Below the pieces are notes generated by a model. It was not told the origin of the DNA. It saw nothing but the letters and a program-made list of their open reading frames with translations, and ran no database searches. The position numbers and the translations under genes were made by a program. Positions 33,793 to 40,998 of a stretch of DNA of 46,941 nt are shown here, piece by piece (the stretch's first letter is position 1; every line of letters begins with the position of its first letter). The stretch covers positions 1-46,941 of the forward strand of contig JABDJL010000010.1 in NCBI GenBank assembly GCA_013002505.1. The letters are read 5' to 3'. Source of the stretch: Lysobacterales bacterium. Its GTDB lineage: Bacteria; Pseudomonadota; Gammaproteobacteria; Xanthomonadales; SZUA-36.

Positions 33793-34398
33793 ATGAATTT
33801 TCTTGCTCACCTGCACCTTGTCTACGACGACGAGGACCTGATGCTCGGCGCCATGCTGGGTGACTTTGTGAGGGGCCGGCGCGCCTTGTGGTCCTGGCCT
33901 CCGAACGTTCGCAAGGGAATCAGGATTCATCGAAAAATCGACAAGCTGACGGACCAGGCCCCGGAATTTCGCAGGCTTCAAAAGCAGTTCGAAAAGCCGT
34001 TCAGGCGGTACTCGGGTATTATTATCGACCTCGCATTCGACCATGAACTGGCCACCCACTGGGAAGCATATTCGACGATCAGTCTGCCCGAATTTGATCG
34101 CCAGGTGCGCGCCATGCTGAAACCCCACGGCGAACGGCTGCCGCATGAACTGAAACAATTCATGGCCTATGCAGACCGACGGGGTTTATTCGATACCTAC
34201 CGGGACGAAGGCGAGGTGTTGCATAGCCTGGCCGGCATCGGAAAACGGTTCAAACGCAGTAATCCGCTGGCGCAGGTGGATGAAATCTGGGCCGAGATCA
34301 AGCCGTTGGCTGCCGAGGCATTCGTGACTTTTTATCCCAGCATGCAGGCCCAGGTTCAGTTGCTGATAAATCCCAGGTCAACGATCACAGGGTCGTGA
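33793..34398 (+). CDS. acpH: Acyl-carrier-protein phosphodiesterase (AcpH family)
   Basis: A 201-residue all-helical HD-related protein. MNFLAHLHLV, MLGDFVRGRR and IRIHRKIDKLTD are the DUF479/AcpH signatures, with DLAFDHELATHW in the middle. The enzyme removes the 4'-phosphopantetheine group from ACP. It diverges from the hydrolase/zapE unit. Its last 43 bases overlap the end of the convergent nuclease gene. Confidence 0.88.
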   Translation: MNFLAHLHLVYDDEDLMLGAMLGDFVRGRRALWSWPPNVRKGIRIHRKIDKLTDQAPEFRRLQKQFEKPFRRYSGIIIDLAFDHELATHWEAYSTISLPEFDRQVRAMLKPHGERLPHELKQFMAYADRRGLFDTYRDEGEVLHSLAGIGKRFKRSNPLAQVDEIWAEIKPLAAEAFVTFYPSMQAQVQLLINPRSTITGS

Positions 34399-36089
34399 TC
34401 CGATGACCGCAGCCAGGGCTGCGGCAGCTCCATTCCAGGCGGCCACGGTGAATTGATGTTCAGCACGCGCGTGGCAGTCACGTACGGCATCAATTCGGGT
34501 GTTGCGAAGGCATAGTCCAATGTTCCCGCCTCACCGCGATAAAAAAAGGTGTACGAAGGCCGCGGGCCGGAAGGCGCAGTCAGATCCGAAAACCCGGCGT
34601 TAACCAGCGTCGCGATCGGGTCTTCCATGCGATACGCATTCATGTCGCCAACCACCAGCACCCGTCCGCGGCTGGTCGCGTCGGCCAGTTGTCGGGCCCA
34701 TCGTGCCAACGCCTTCGCGGCCTGTGTCCGCGCCTGGTTCCAGCATCCCTGCCCATCCCTCAAATCGCTGTTGCGTCCGGTATCGGGGCATGAGCCCTTG
34801 GATTTCAGGTGATTGACGATGACCGTGAATACTTCGCCGCTGCGCTTGTCTCTGAAAGCCTGGGCCAGTGGCACGCGGCTGCTGATACCGAATGGTTCGA
34901 CTTCGAGGAGCCGCGCACGGCCAGCCAATTCGACGGCGGCCTCGTCGTAGAACAATCCGACCGTGATGGCGTCAGTTCCGATGCCTTCATCCGGGTTCTC
35001 TGGGTTGCCGGGAAACACCGCGAGCCAGTCAGAGTTCGTGGCTGATTCAGTGTCCAGGATAAAATCGGCGGCTGCACTGTACGGCCCAAAGCCGTCGTTT
35101 TCCAGCTCCATGACGGCCAGCACCTGTGGTTTGATTTCTGCGATTGCGGCGGACAAGCGGCTGCGTTGCTGCTGGAACTCCGCGGCAGTCTGCGCGCCCC
35201 GCGGTGTCGGGAAACCAGCGCCCCGGCCGTTACCGTTGAAGTAATTGTGCAAGTTAAACGCGGCGATTCGAATATCACCATCTGCGGGCGGCGCATTGCG
35301 GTACATGCGCGGCTCGAGGCTGTTGAGATCGTCGCGTAACATCAGGCGCAAACCGCGACCGTCATGGCCCAGTACGCCACTGCCGGACAACAGGCTGGCA
35401 CCGGCCGGGAGAGCCAATTGCGCAGACTCATCCAGCCTTGCCTGGATCGAGGATCGGCGGTTGATGGCCAGCTGACGCCGCGCATCCGGACCAGGCCTGG
35501 CGACCTCGGTTGGGATCGGCAACACCGAATCCCGGCTGAGGCGTAAATCTCCCTGTGACTGGCGGTACACGTCTGTCAGGACCAGCGGTTCGTCCCATTC
35601 GAGATTCATTGCCTCCAGCGCTTCGAGATCGCGTTGACCGACCGGCAGTTTCAATTCTCTAATCGGCAAGGGCAGGTTCGATGAGCATGCCTGCCAGGCG
35701 CTGATATCGGTTAAAGCGGTCAAGGTGTCGTCGCCCTCGCCCAATTCTGAGACCGTGCCTTGTACGGCAACCCAATCTCCGGGCTTGAGCGTACCGGCCA
35801 GCGCAGTGCTCTGGATGTACAGGCCCTCTGAAGTTGCCGGGTTGTCATCTGCTTCACGTGACTGCATGAACAGACCCTCGGAGCCCTGCAGCAGGGTGAT
35901 CACACCACCTACGTTGAGGGTTTCACCGACCAGGGGAGAGCGGTTTCTATCGCCCTGAACTTCGGAAATGGTTATCGCCTGGTTGCAGGATTGGTCGCCG
36001 AGCGCCGCAAGCTCTCCGGACGGTTTACAACCCGAAGTGCCGAGGACCAGGAAAAAGAACGCCGCGATTAGCGGCGTTCGATAATTCAT
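34356..36089 (-). CDS. ExeM/NucH-like endonuclease/exonuclease/phosphatase lipoprotein
   Basis: A 577-residue protein with a lipoprotein signal (MNYRTPLIAAFFFLVLGTSG then C). The N-terminal part (about 30-220) resembles the OB-fold seen before the nuclease domain in ExeM-type nucleases: ISEVQGDRNRSPLVGETLNV, GLYIQSTALAGTLKPGDWVAV. The EEP domain follows: IRIAAFNLHNYFNGNGRG, MELENDGFGP, VVGDMNAYRMEDP and SSDHDPVIVDLGF, giving the usual Asn, Glu, Asp and His residues. Probably an extracellular or envelope-bound DNase. I use ATG 36089; GTG 36107 overlaps the cytochrome stop. Confidence 0.87.
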   Translation of the reverse strand: MNYRTPLIAAFFFLVLGTSGCKPSGELAALGDQSCNQAITISEVQGDRNRSPLVGETLNVGGVITLLQGSEGLFMQSREADDNPATSEGLYIQSTALAGTLKPGDWVAVQGTVSELGEGDDTLTALTDISAWQACSSNLPLPIRELKLPVGQRDLEALEAMNLEWDEPLVLTDVYRQSQGDLRLSRDSVLPIPTEVARPGPDARRQLAINRRSSIQARLDESAQLALPAGASLLSGSGVLGHDGRGLRLMLRDDLNSLEPRMYRNAPPADGDIRIAAFNLHNYFNGNGRGAGFPTPRGAQTAAEFQQQRSRLSAAIAEIKPQVLAVMELENDGFGPYSAAADFILDTESATNSDWLAVFPGNPENPDEGIGTDAITVGLFYDEAAVELAGRARLLEVEPFGISSRVPLAQAFRDKRSGEVFTVIVNHLKSKGSCPDTGRNSDLRDGQGCWNQARTQAAKALARWARQLADATSRGRVLVVGDMNAYRMEDPIATLVNAGFSDLTAPSGPRPSYTFFYRGEAGTLDYAFATPELMPYVTATRVLNINSPWPPGMELPQPWLRSSDHDPVIVDLGFISN

Positions 36090-36103
36090 CGGCGATAAAC
36101 CTG

Positions 36104-36598
36104 TCACAGATCAAGCATATGCTGGACCGCCGCCCGGACTTCATCGTCCGAAAGGTCCATGCGGCCGCCCTTGGCCGGCATGATGCCAATCCCATTGATG
36201 GCGCTGTAGGTCAGCTCATCCAGGCCCTTGGCGGCACGTTCCGCCCAAGCATCACTACCCGGAATTGGCGCGCCGGCCGCACCGCTCAGGTGACAGGCCA
36301 GGCAAACAGCCGCGTAAACGGATTCGCCGTCAATTTCTGCCGCAGCGACTGCGACAGCGTCACCAGCCACGGGTGCTTCGATAACGACATCCTGGGCAGC
36401 AGGCGCCGGCAATTCGGTTCGGACACTGGCAACCGGCTGAATGCGCTCAGCCGCCTTGGCGGCGCGGCTTGGATTGGCCAGCGGGTCAGTGTTGTCATAA
36501 CCCACAGCGATCACGATGATTAAAATAGTGACGATTACCAGGCCGACGATGATGCCGCTGAATCGTTTCATAAATACCTTGTCGTCGTTCTCGCCCAT
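36104..36598 (-). CDS. Membrane-anchored cytochrome c5-type protein
   Basis: A 164-residue protein. A single membrane segment (about 13-33) anchors it, a low-complexity Ala/Pro/Val linker follows, and the C-terminal cytochrome domain has one heme site C99-L-A-C102-H103 and an axial methionine M140 in GIMPAKGG. This is the c5/cbb3-like small cytochrome pattern with the heme domain in the periplasm. Partner unknown. ATG 36598 follows AGAGGA; ATG 36571 is an alternative. It precedes the nuclease gene directly. Confidence 0.88.
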   Translation of the reverse strand: MGENDDKVFMKRFSGIIVGLVIVTILIIVIAVGYDNTDPLANPSRAAKAAERIQPVASVRTELPAPAAQDVVIEAPVAGDAVAVAAAEIDGESVYAAVCLACHLSGAAGAPIPGSDAWAERAAKGLDELTYSAINGIGIMPAKGGRMDLSDDEVRAAVQHMLDL

Positions 36599-36759
36599 GT
36601 TGATCCTCTGAGTGCCGGTTTGCAGGTCGCCGGGAAGGTCCCGGAAAGGGCGAATATTATAGCTACTGGGGCGGCGCGCAGAAAGGCGCGGTCGCTTACA
36701 TTAATCCGGTCGAGCCGCTAAAATACGCCTCCCGTCTGAACAGATACAATTCGCTTTCA

Positions 36760-36785
36760 GCGCCCGTAGCTCAGCTGGGTGAGCA
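36760..36785 (+). pseudogene. 5' fragment of tRNA-Arg
   Basis: GCGCCCGTAGCTCAGCTGG (36760-36778) matches the 5' end of the tRNA-Arg at 36970, and with GTGAGCA keeps a foldable D-arm. Similarity then stops; there is no anticodon or T arm. The 22 upstream bases (36738-36759) are also copied, with one change, before the intact gene (36948-36969), so the promoter region and the 5' part were duplicated 210 bases apart. Confidence 0.75.
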
Positions 36786-36969
36786 GGTTCCCGGCCAAGG
36801 CGACCACAGGAGCGTTGGCCCTGCGAACGCCCGAAGCAAGGAGCTGAGGGCCGGGGTCTGCAGCGCGGAGCAGGAAGCGAGAGCGCAAAGACGAGTACTG
36901 CGCTCCATCGGCCGCAGGCTGATCCGGGCAGTAGGGAATAGCTTTTAGAACAGATACAATTCGATTTCA

Positions 36970-37046
36970 GCGCCCGTAGCTCAGCTGGATAGAGTACTGC
37001 CCTCCGAAGGCAGGGGTCACAGGTTCGAATCCTGTCGGGCGCGCCA
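36970..37046 (+). tRNA. tRNA-Arg (anticodon CCG)
   Basis: 77 bases including encoded CCA (37044-37046). The acceptor arm GCGCCCG pairs with CGGGCGC (37036-37042). The anticodon arm is CTGCC-CTCCGAA-GGCAG, with anticodon CCG, so it reads CGG arginine codons. The T arm contains GGTTCGAATCC. All arms fold normally. Confidence 0.95.
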
Positions 37047-37353
37047 GATACCAAAAAGCCACCCTCGCGGTGGTTTTTTGGTATTTGCTGCTTGCAGCAG
37101 GATTTGAACCGTCAAGAGGTTCGACAAATTCGCCGGGAGCGAATTTCGAATGTAGCCGCGAAGCGGCAAGCCCACAGGGGGAGGCCCAGGGATGGGCCGA
37201 ATAATCCTGTCGGGCGCGCCAGATACCAAAAAGCCACCCTCGCGGTGGTTTTTTGGTATTTGCTGCTTGCAGCAGGATTTGAACCGTCAAGAGGTTCGAC
37301 AAATTCGCCGGGAGCGAATTTCGAATGCCGCCGTGAAGCGGCAAACCCGCAGG
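37028..37353. repeat. Tandem duplication of the tRNA 3' end and its downstream region
   Basis: The segment beginning at 37028 (last 19 bases of the tRNA) through about 37178 recurs from 37203 to about 37353, an offset of 175 bases, almost identical to about 37150 and more divergent after. The copy at 37203-37221 is a tRNA 3' remnant with CCA. Both copies include a terminator and short palindromes (GCTGC-TT-GCAGC, GAACC/GGTTC, TTCGC/GCGAA). In the gap lies GGCCCA-GGGA-TGGGCC (37183-37198), another hairpin of the GGGA-loop family. Confidence 0.8.
37048..37084 (+). terminator. Terminator after tRNA-Arg (copied at 37223-37259)
   Basis: A 16 bp stem, ATACCAAAAAGCCACC with GGTGGTTTTTTGGTAT, has one G-T wobble and a CTCGC loop. 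The A- and T-rich arms make it work in both directions. An identical copy lies at 37223-37259. Confidence 0.85.
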
Positions 37354-37431
37354 CACAGTGGGCAGTTGCCAGCGTAGTAAAGTGTATTGATGGGTGTCGC
37401 CACCAGATCCGGATTGTTTTGCCTTGCCCGC

Positions 37432-37581
37432 CTAGTCAGCGTCACGCTCATTATGGCGATCCGGTTTCCGTTGCCCGTCCTTTTCGGCGAGCTGCCGGAA
37501 TTCAAATATGGTGAAGGTAACGCCGATCACCATCAGCGCAAAGACAAAGGCCCCGGTAAAGAACAGTAATGTGTCATTCAT
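37432..37581 (-). CDS. Small single-pass membrane protein, 49 aa
   Basis: Translation gives a hydrophobic segment (LLFFTGAFVFALMVIGVTFT) followed by a charged tail rich in Arg, Lys and Asp (EFRQLAEKDGQRKPDRH). No family recognised. ATG 37581 overlaps the stop of the preceding small gene by 8 bases, which supports translation. Last gene of a three-gene unit of tiny membrane proteins. Confidence 0.6.
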   Translation of the reverse strand: MNDTLLFFTGAFVFALMVIGVTFTIFEFRQLAEKDGQRKPDRHNERDAD

Positions 37582-37756
37582 TGTTTCGAGCCCCCATGAC
37601 CATCAACTTGAAGTAGATACCAAAGCCGAGTATCGAAGGCACCCAAATGGCGGTAAAAATACCTTCCATCTGGTTACCGCCGAACCACAGGTATCCCGAG
37701 ACAAAAAATGAAATAATTACAGCCAGCAGAATGAATAGATCTGACTTTTTAAACAT
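37574..37756 (-). CDS. Small membrane protein with two hydrophobic segments, 60 aa
   Basis: The protein has segments FILLAVIISFFVSGYLWF and FTAIWVPSILGFGIYFKLMV, separated by GGNQMEG. ATG 37756 has AGGAG eight bases before it, the best ribosome binding site in the cluster. I cannot assign a function. The longer frame to 37816 is not needed. Flanked by two other tiny membrane proteins on the same strand. Confidence 0.7.
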   Translation of the reverse strand: MFKKSDLFILLAVIISFFVSGYLWFGGNQMEGIFTAIWVPSILGFGIYFKLMVMGARNNE

Positions 37757-37796
37757 AATCAAGCTCTCCTGAAATCTGGTTTGACGCGTCAACCAT

Positions 37797-37970
37797 TCAC
37801 TCGTTCCCGTAGCCAACTGCAGCCAGAAGACAACCCAGGATGGCGGCGCCTGCGATGAATCGCACGTTGTTCCAGGTTATCAATTCCGTTTCCAATGGGA
37901 GCCAGCCCAAGACGCCCAAAATGAGAAATGGACCAGAAATGGCGATCAGCGTAATGCCCACGCGAATCAT
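37797..37970 (-). CDS. Small membrane protein, 57 aa
   Basis: Two hydrophobic stretches (VGITLIAISGPFLILGVLGW and VRFIAGAAILGCLLAAVGYG) joined by LPLETELITWNN. The ATG at 37970 is preferred over a TTG at 38111, whose extension is polar and basic and looks non-coding. First gene of the trio; 40 bases separate it from the next start. Function unknown. Confidence 0.55.
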   Translation of the reverse strand: MIRVGITLIAISGPFLILGVLGWLPLETELITWNNVRFIAGAAILGCLLAAVGYGNE

Positions 37971-38307
37971 CCACGTCCGAGCCTGGTGACGCTGAGCGCC
38001 CTTGTTCTGCCATCGAATCACTATCTGTCTCGCAATGTGGTCACTATGGGAACGGATGGCACTATGGCCAGAATTTCGAAGTGAAGATTTTATCGTTCCA
38101 AAACTATACAAAAATTGAACTAACGAGTTAATTATAGGTTATAACTTATACAAAAGCTATACATAATTGCTCAACGCGTGCCTTGCAGCAATTGAATCAA
38201 GGTGTTTAAGGTTGAACTGCCCGTGCAAAGGCGTGTGGCTTTCGCGCCCTGATGGCACAAAACGGGCTCTGTTGTGTGGCAGTCTGAGGGAGAGCTGATG
38301 TTGTTGG
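37971..38307. other. Intergenic region between small membrane genes and MFS gene
   Basis: No convincing gene. It holds the presumed promoter of the small-protein unit in an AT-rich stretch (about 38095-38165) with the palindrome described next and a smaller one, AACT-AACG-AGTT (38119-38130). AATTGCT (38165-38171) and AGCAATT (about 38188-38194) could pair. The 3' flank of the MFS gene shows no terminator with a T-run. Confidence 0.5.
38133..38150. promoter_or_regulatory. 18 bp imperfect palindrome
   Basis: TATAGGTTATAACTTATA is self-complementary except for one pair. It lies 163 bases before the first small membrane gene, in an AT-rich promoter-like stretch with repeated CTATACA words (38104, 38157). 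Likely a repressor site, but no regulator gene is adjacent. Confidence 0.4.
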
Positions 38308-39612
38308 TCAGTTCGTTTCTGTCTCCGGCAGCGTCCGCCCCAGAATGGCGCCACCCATGCCCATCAGGGCCAACAGGCCGATGATCCCGGAGTTCCCGAT
38401 AAACGGCACCAGGGCTCCCACCGATCCAACCAGCAGCAGGAGAACCCCTATTGTTGAATTGCTAATGGCAACATAGTCGGTACGCTGGTTGCCGCTGCCG
38501 AGGTTGACCACGTATGTCTTGCGGCCCACGCGCACACCACTGTGCGCAACCGACAGGATGAAATAGAGCACGGGTAAAAACCATGCAGTCGCGGTCAACG
38601 CCGGCGCAAACCGGTGGCTGAGGAACGTCAGGATTCCAACCCCAGACGTGATCAGTGCTGCAGTGATCATGACGTTTTTGCTCGAGGAATCAGCAACCCG
38701 GCCCCATACCGGCGCACTCAACAGGCTGGCCAGTCCGGCGGCGAAAATAAAGGCGCCCAGCAAGGAAGCACGGGAACCCTGGTTGCCCTGAGCCAGCGCC
38801 ACGTAGAACGGTGCACTGAGCGCCGAACACATCAGCAGCGCCCTGGTAATGACAAATTTTCTGAATGGCTTGTCCGTGACCAATAGCCGCAGACGGGAAA
38901 GGGCCTCCATGGCGTTGCGACCGCCACCGGTTTCCCCGGAATATTCGGGCACCTGGGCGTAAACAACTGATGCGGCCAGCCATAGCAGGCCTGCGCCAAT
39001 CAGCAACAAGCCAATGGTGCTGGCCTCAAGGCCTGACTGTGATTGCAAAATGATCGCCACGCCGAGGCCCAGGGAGATCAGCCCTGCAATACTGGCTGAC
39101 CAGCCGGTCAATTGGCCGCGCCTCGGCCTGGGGATCGTTTTTCCGAGTACATCCTTGGCTGCAACGGAACAGAATCCGCGGGCGGCGCTGAACAGCGATA
39201 TGAGCACAATTATGGCCCAGCCCGCGCGGGATCCTTCCAGGTAGATCGCGGCAAAACCGATTCCGACGATGCACAAACACTGGCCAATGCTGCCTGCTAC
39301 CCAGACCCATTTCCGCACGGCCAGTCTGCGTATCACGCCACCAATGAATAACTGGGGAATCATGGATCCTGATTCCCTGATGGGGACCAGGAGTCCGAGC
39401 ACCCAGCCAGGGGCACCCACCGCGGTCGTGACCCAGGCCAGCGTGGTCTTGGGACTGGCGATGGCATCGCCCAGCTTGGTCAGCACATAGGCCGACAGGA
39501 TAAAAATAAAACTTCGTGGTGTGGCGCGGCAGGCCTCATCAGGAATATCCGCGCAGATTCGCGCATCTTCTTCGTTGGTCAGTTTTTCGTAAAGACTGGT
39601 GCTGATTGACAT
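38308..39612 (-). CDS. MFS transporter
   Basis: A 434-residue major facilitator with about 12 hydrophobic segments. The protein begins with an acidic cytoplasmic stretch (KLTNEEDARICADIPDEACR). The inter-helix loop after TM2-3 is RRLAVRKWVW, and a basic loop KDVLGKTIPRPRRGQLTGW is present before TM5-6. The two halves are split by a cytoplasmic loop (EYSGETGGGRNAMEALSRLR). No substrate can be named. ATG 39612 is used; ATG 39621 is equally possible. It is flanked by non-homologous genes and stands alone. Confidence 0.8.
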   Translation of the reverse strand: MSISTSLYEKLTNEEDARICADIPDEACRATPRSFIFILSAYVLTKLGDAIASPKTTLAWVTTAVGAPGWVLGLLVPIRESGSMIPQLFIGGVIRRLAVRKWVWVAGSIGQCLCIVGIGFAAIYLEGSRAGWAIIVLISLFSAARGFCSVAAKDVLGKTIPRPRRGQLTGWSASIAGLISLGLGVAIILQSQSGLEASTIGLLLIGAGLLWLAASVVYAQVPEYSGETGGGRNAMEALSRLRLLVTDKPFRKFVITRALLMCSALSAPFYVALAQGNQGSRASLLGAFIFAAGLASLLSAPVWGRVADSSSKNVMITAALITSGVGILTFLSHRFAPALTATAWFLPVLYFILSVAHSGVRVGRKTYVVNLGSGNQRTDYVAISNSTIGVLLLLVGSVGALVPFIGNSGIIGLLALMGMGGAILGRTLPETETN

Positions 39613-39765
39613 AGGTAACATGCAGGCCAGGCAGGGTTGGCAATGAAAATTATAAACCTCGAACGACATTCAGTTGATCTGGTCTCTGTTCAGGCTTCAT
39701 GCTGGCAAGATAGAATTGCGCTGGAGCCAGCAATGGTCAATCAGAACTACGGAGTATGAGCCACG

Positions 39766-40404
39766 ATGCAACTGCCTTTTAACCCACGCAAAAACCTGCG
39801 CCAGATCTTTGCAACCCCACTGGGTTCGTTCGAGGTGCCCGGCGCGGCCGAGTTGATGCCAAAGATCGCCCGCGTGGTGCTGGCCAAGGAAAAGGCGGAA
39901 AAGGGTATGAACCGCAGCAACAAGGGCGGCTGGCATTCAGAAGACACGCTGCTGAACTGGAAGGAGCTTGAATTTGCGGACTTGGCCGATACTTTTCGTT
40001 CTTCGGTAGCGCACATGATTGCATCTACCTCCGGCTTTGCGAAATTCAATGTTGATCTGACCATGTCGGCATGGGCCAACGTCAATCGCGCCGGGGCATT
40101 CAACAGCCCGCATATTCATCCGAACAATCACTGGTCCGGGGTGCTGTACGTGCAGGCGCCGAACCTGGAAGACGACCCATTTGAAAAGGCCGGAAATATT
40201 GAGATTCAGGATCCGCGCGGACCCATCAACATGGTCCGTTCACCGGGACAGAAAGACGCGCTGTCCATCGAACCCAAACAGGGGATGATCCTGATTTTTC
40301 CCTCGTGGTTGCTGCATTGCGTGAACAGCTTTTCCAAGGATGTGGTGCGAATATCGATTGCATTCAACGCCCGGATCAACCAGTTCCAGGTGATCAAGAG
40401 CTAG
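39766..40404 (+). CDS. TIGR02466-family putative 2OG-Fe(II) oxygenase
   Basis: A 212-residue protein matching the TIGR02466 pattern: SNKGGWHSEDTLLNW, SAWANVNRAGAFNSPHIHPN followed by NHWSGVLYVQAP, then IEIQDPRGP, MILIFPSWLLHCVNSF and VVRISIAFNARI. The HIH and the later H plus R fit the double-stranded beta-helix metal and co-substrate sites of Fe(II)/2OG dioxygenases. Substrate unknown; related proteins are often found in phages and marine bacteria. ATG 39766 follows GGAG at a slightly long distance. Divergent from the MFS gene. Confidence 0.8.
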   Translation: MQLPFNPRKNLRQIFATPLGSFEVPGAAELMPKIARVVLAKEKAEKGMNRSNKGGWHSEDTLLNWKELEFADLADTFRSSVAHMIASTSGFAKFNVDLTMSAWANVNRAGAFNSPHIHPNNHWSGVLYVQAPNLEDDPFEKAGNIEIQDPRGPINMVRSPGQKDALSIEPKQGMILIFPSWLLHCVNSFSKDVVRISIAFNARINQFQVIKS

Positions 40405-40412
40405 AAAAATTT

Positions 40413-40814
40413 TCAGGGTTGGGCGATCTTAATCGTCGCCTGGAAACGGTCGTCGTTGGCGGCCTTGATCGCATCGCGGCGGTTTTCAGCCACAACGGTA
40501 CAGGTGAAATGGTATTTTTCCTGCTGCAGGGCTTCGGCGTGCCAGCGGTAACCCCGGAACCCCGGCTTCCAGCCAAACAGCACGACGAGTAAACCAAGCA
40601 GGGCCAGCTGTATCGCCGGCTGTTGAATCCAGACGCTGGCGATCTGTGCGATGTCGAACATCAGCGTTGTGGTGACGACCAGCAAAACCGTCGTGTAGCC
40701 CAATCCGCGCCTCACGGCCCATACCGAAGGAACCAGGAAAGCCGTCCACGAAAAACCGCGCATCACGGCATCGAAGCCATGACGGGGGTGCTTGTAGACA
40801 TCAAAAACGCGCAT
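40413..40814 (-). CDS. DUF2628 membrane protein
   Basis: A 133-residue protein. The opening MRVFDVYKHPRHGFDAVMRG and FSWTAFLVPSVWAVRRGLGY is the DUF2628 signature; three hydrophobic segments follow to about residue 85. The soluble C-terminal tail (YHFTCTVVAENRRDAIKAAN) adds a small domain. Function unknown. Convergent with the oxygenase gene, 8 bases apart. Confidence 0.78.
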   Translation of the reverse strand: MRVFDVYKHPRHGFDAVMRGFSWTAFLVPSVWAVRRGLGYTTVLLVVTTTLMFDIAQIASVWIQQPAIQLALLGLLVVLFGWKPGFRGYRWHAEALQQEKYHFTCTVVAENRRDAIKAANDDRFQATIKIAQP

Positions 40815-40998
40815 GGGCTCTAAGCGACCTCTTTCTATTGCTTATACCATCAGACCCGGGATTCATCGCTAGCGTTCCCGTGACTCATGGCATGGTTTTT
40901 GGAGATCATCCCTGTGGATTGAGACATTGTGCTTGAATTCCGGGCAGTGCGGATGTGACGTTGGTCATGGTGGCTGTTACGCAATGTCACACGCCGAT

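Noticed and set aside
37028-37353. Duplicated tRNA 3' end as attL/attR of an integrated element
   Set aside because: The copied segment runs over 100 bases past the tRNA, and only 24 bases plus flank lie between the copies. There is no integrase.
36967-37356. Open frames on the minus strand through the tRNA-Arg region (for example with RARQDSNL)
   Set aside because: They are the reverse of the tRNA and its duplicated flank. Such [10 protein letters not shown]-like peptides are a known artefact of tRNA antisense reading.
38157-38354. 65-residue minus-strand frame after the MFS gene
   Set aside because: It starts in the MFS coding region in another frame, and its composition (Arg, His, Pro rich) looks like a shadow.
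40900-40920. CACAGGGATG on the minus strand before the DUF2628 gene as a seventh GGGA-loop hairpin
   Set aside because: The flanks do not pair properly around the loop, so it lacks the stem seen in the other six.
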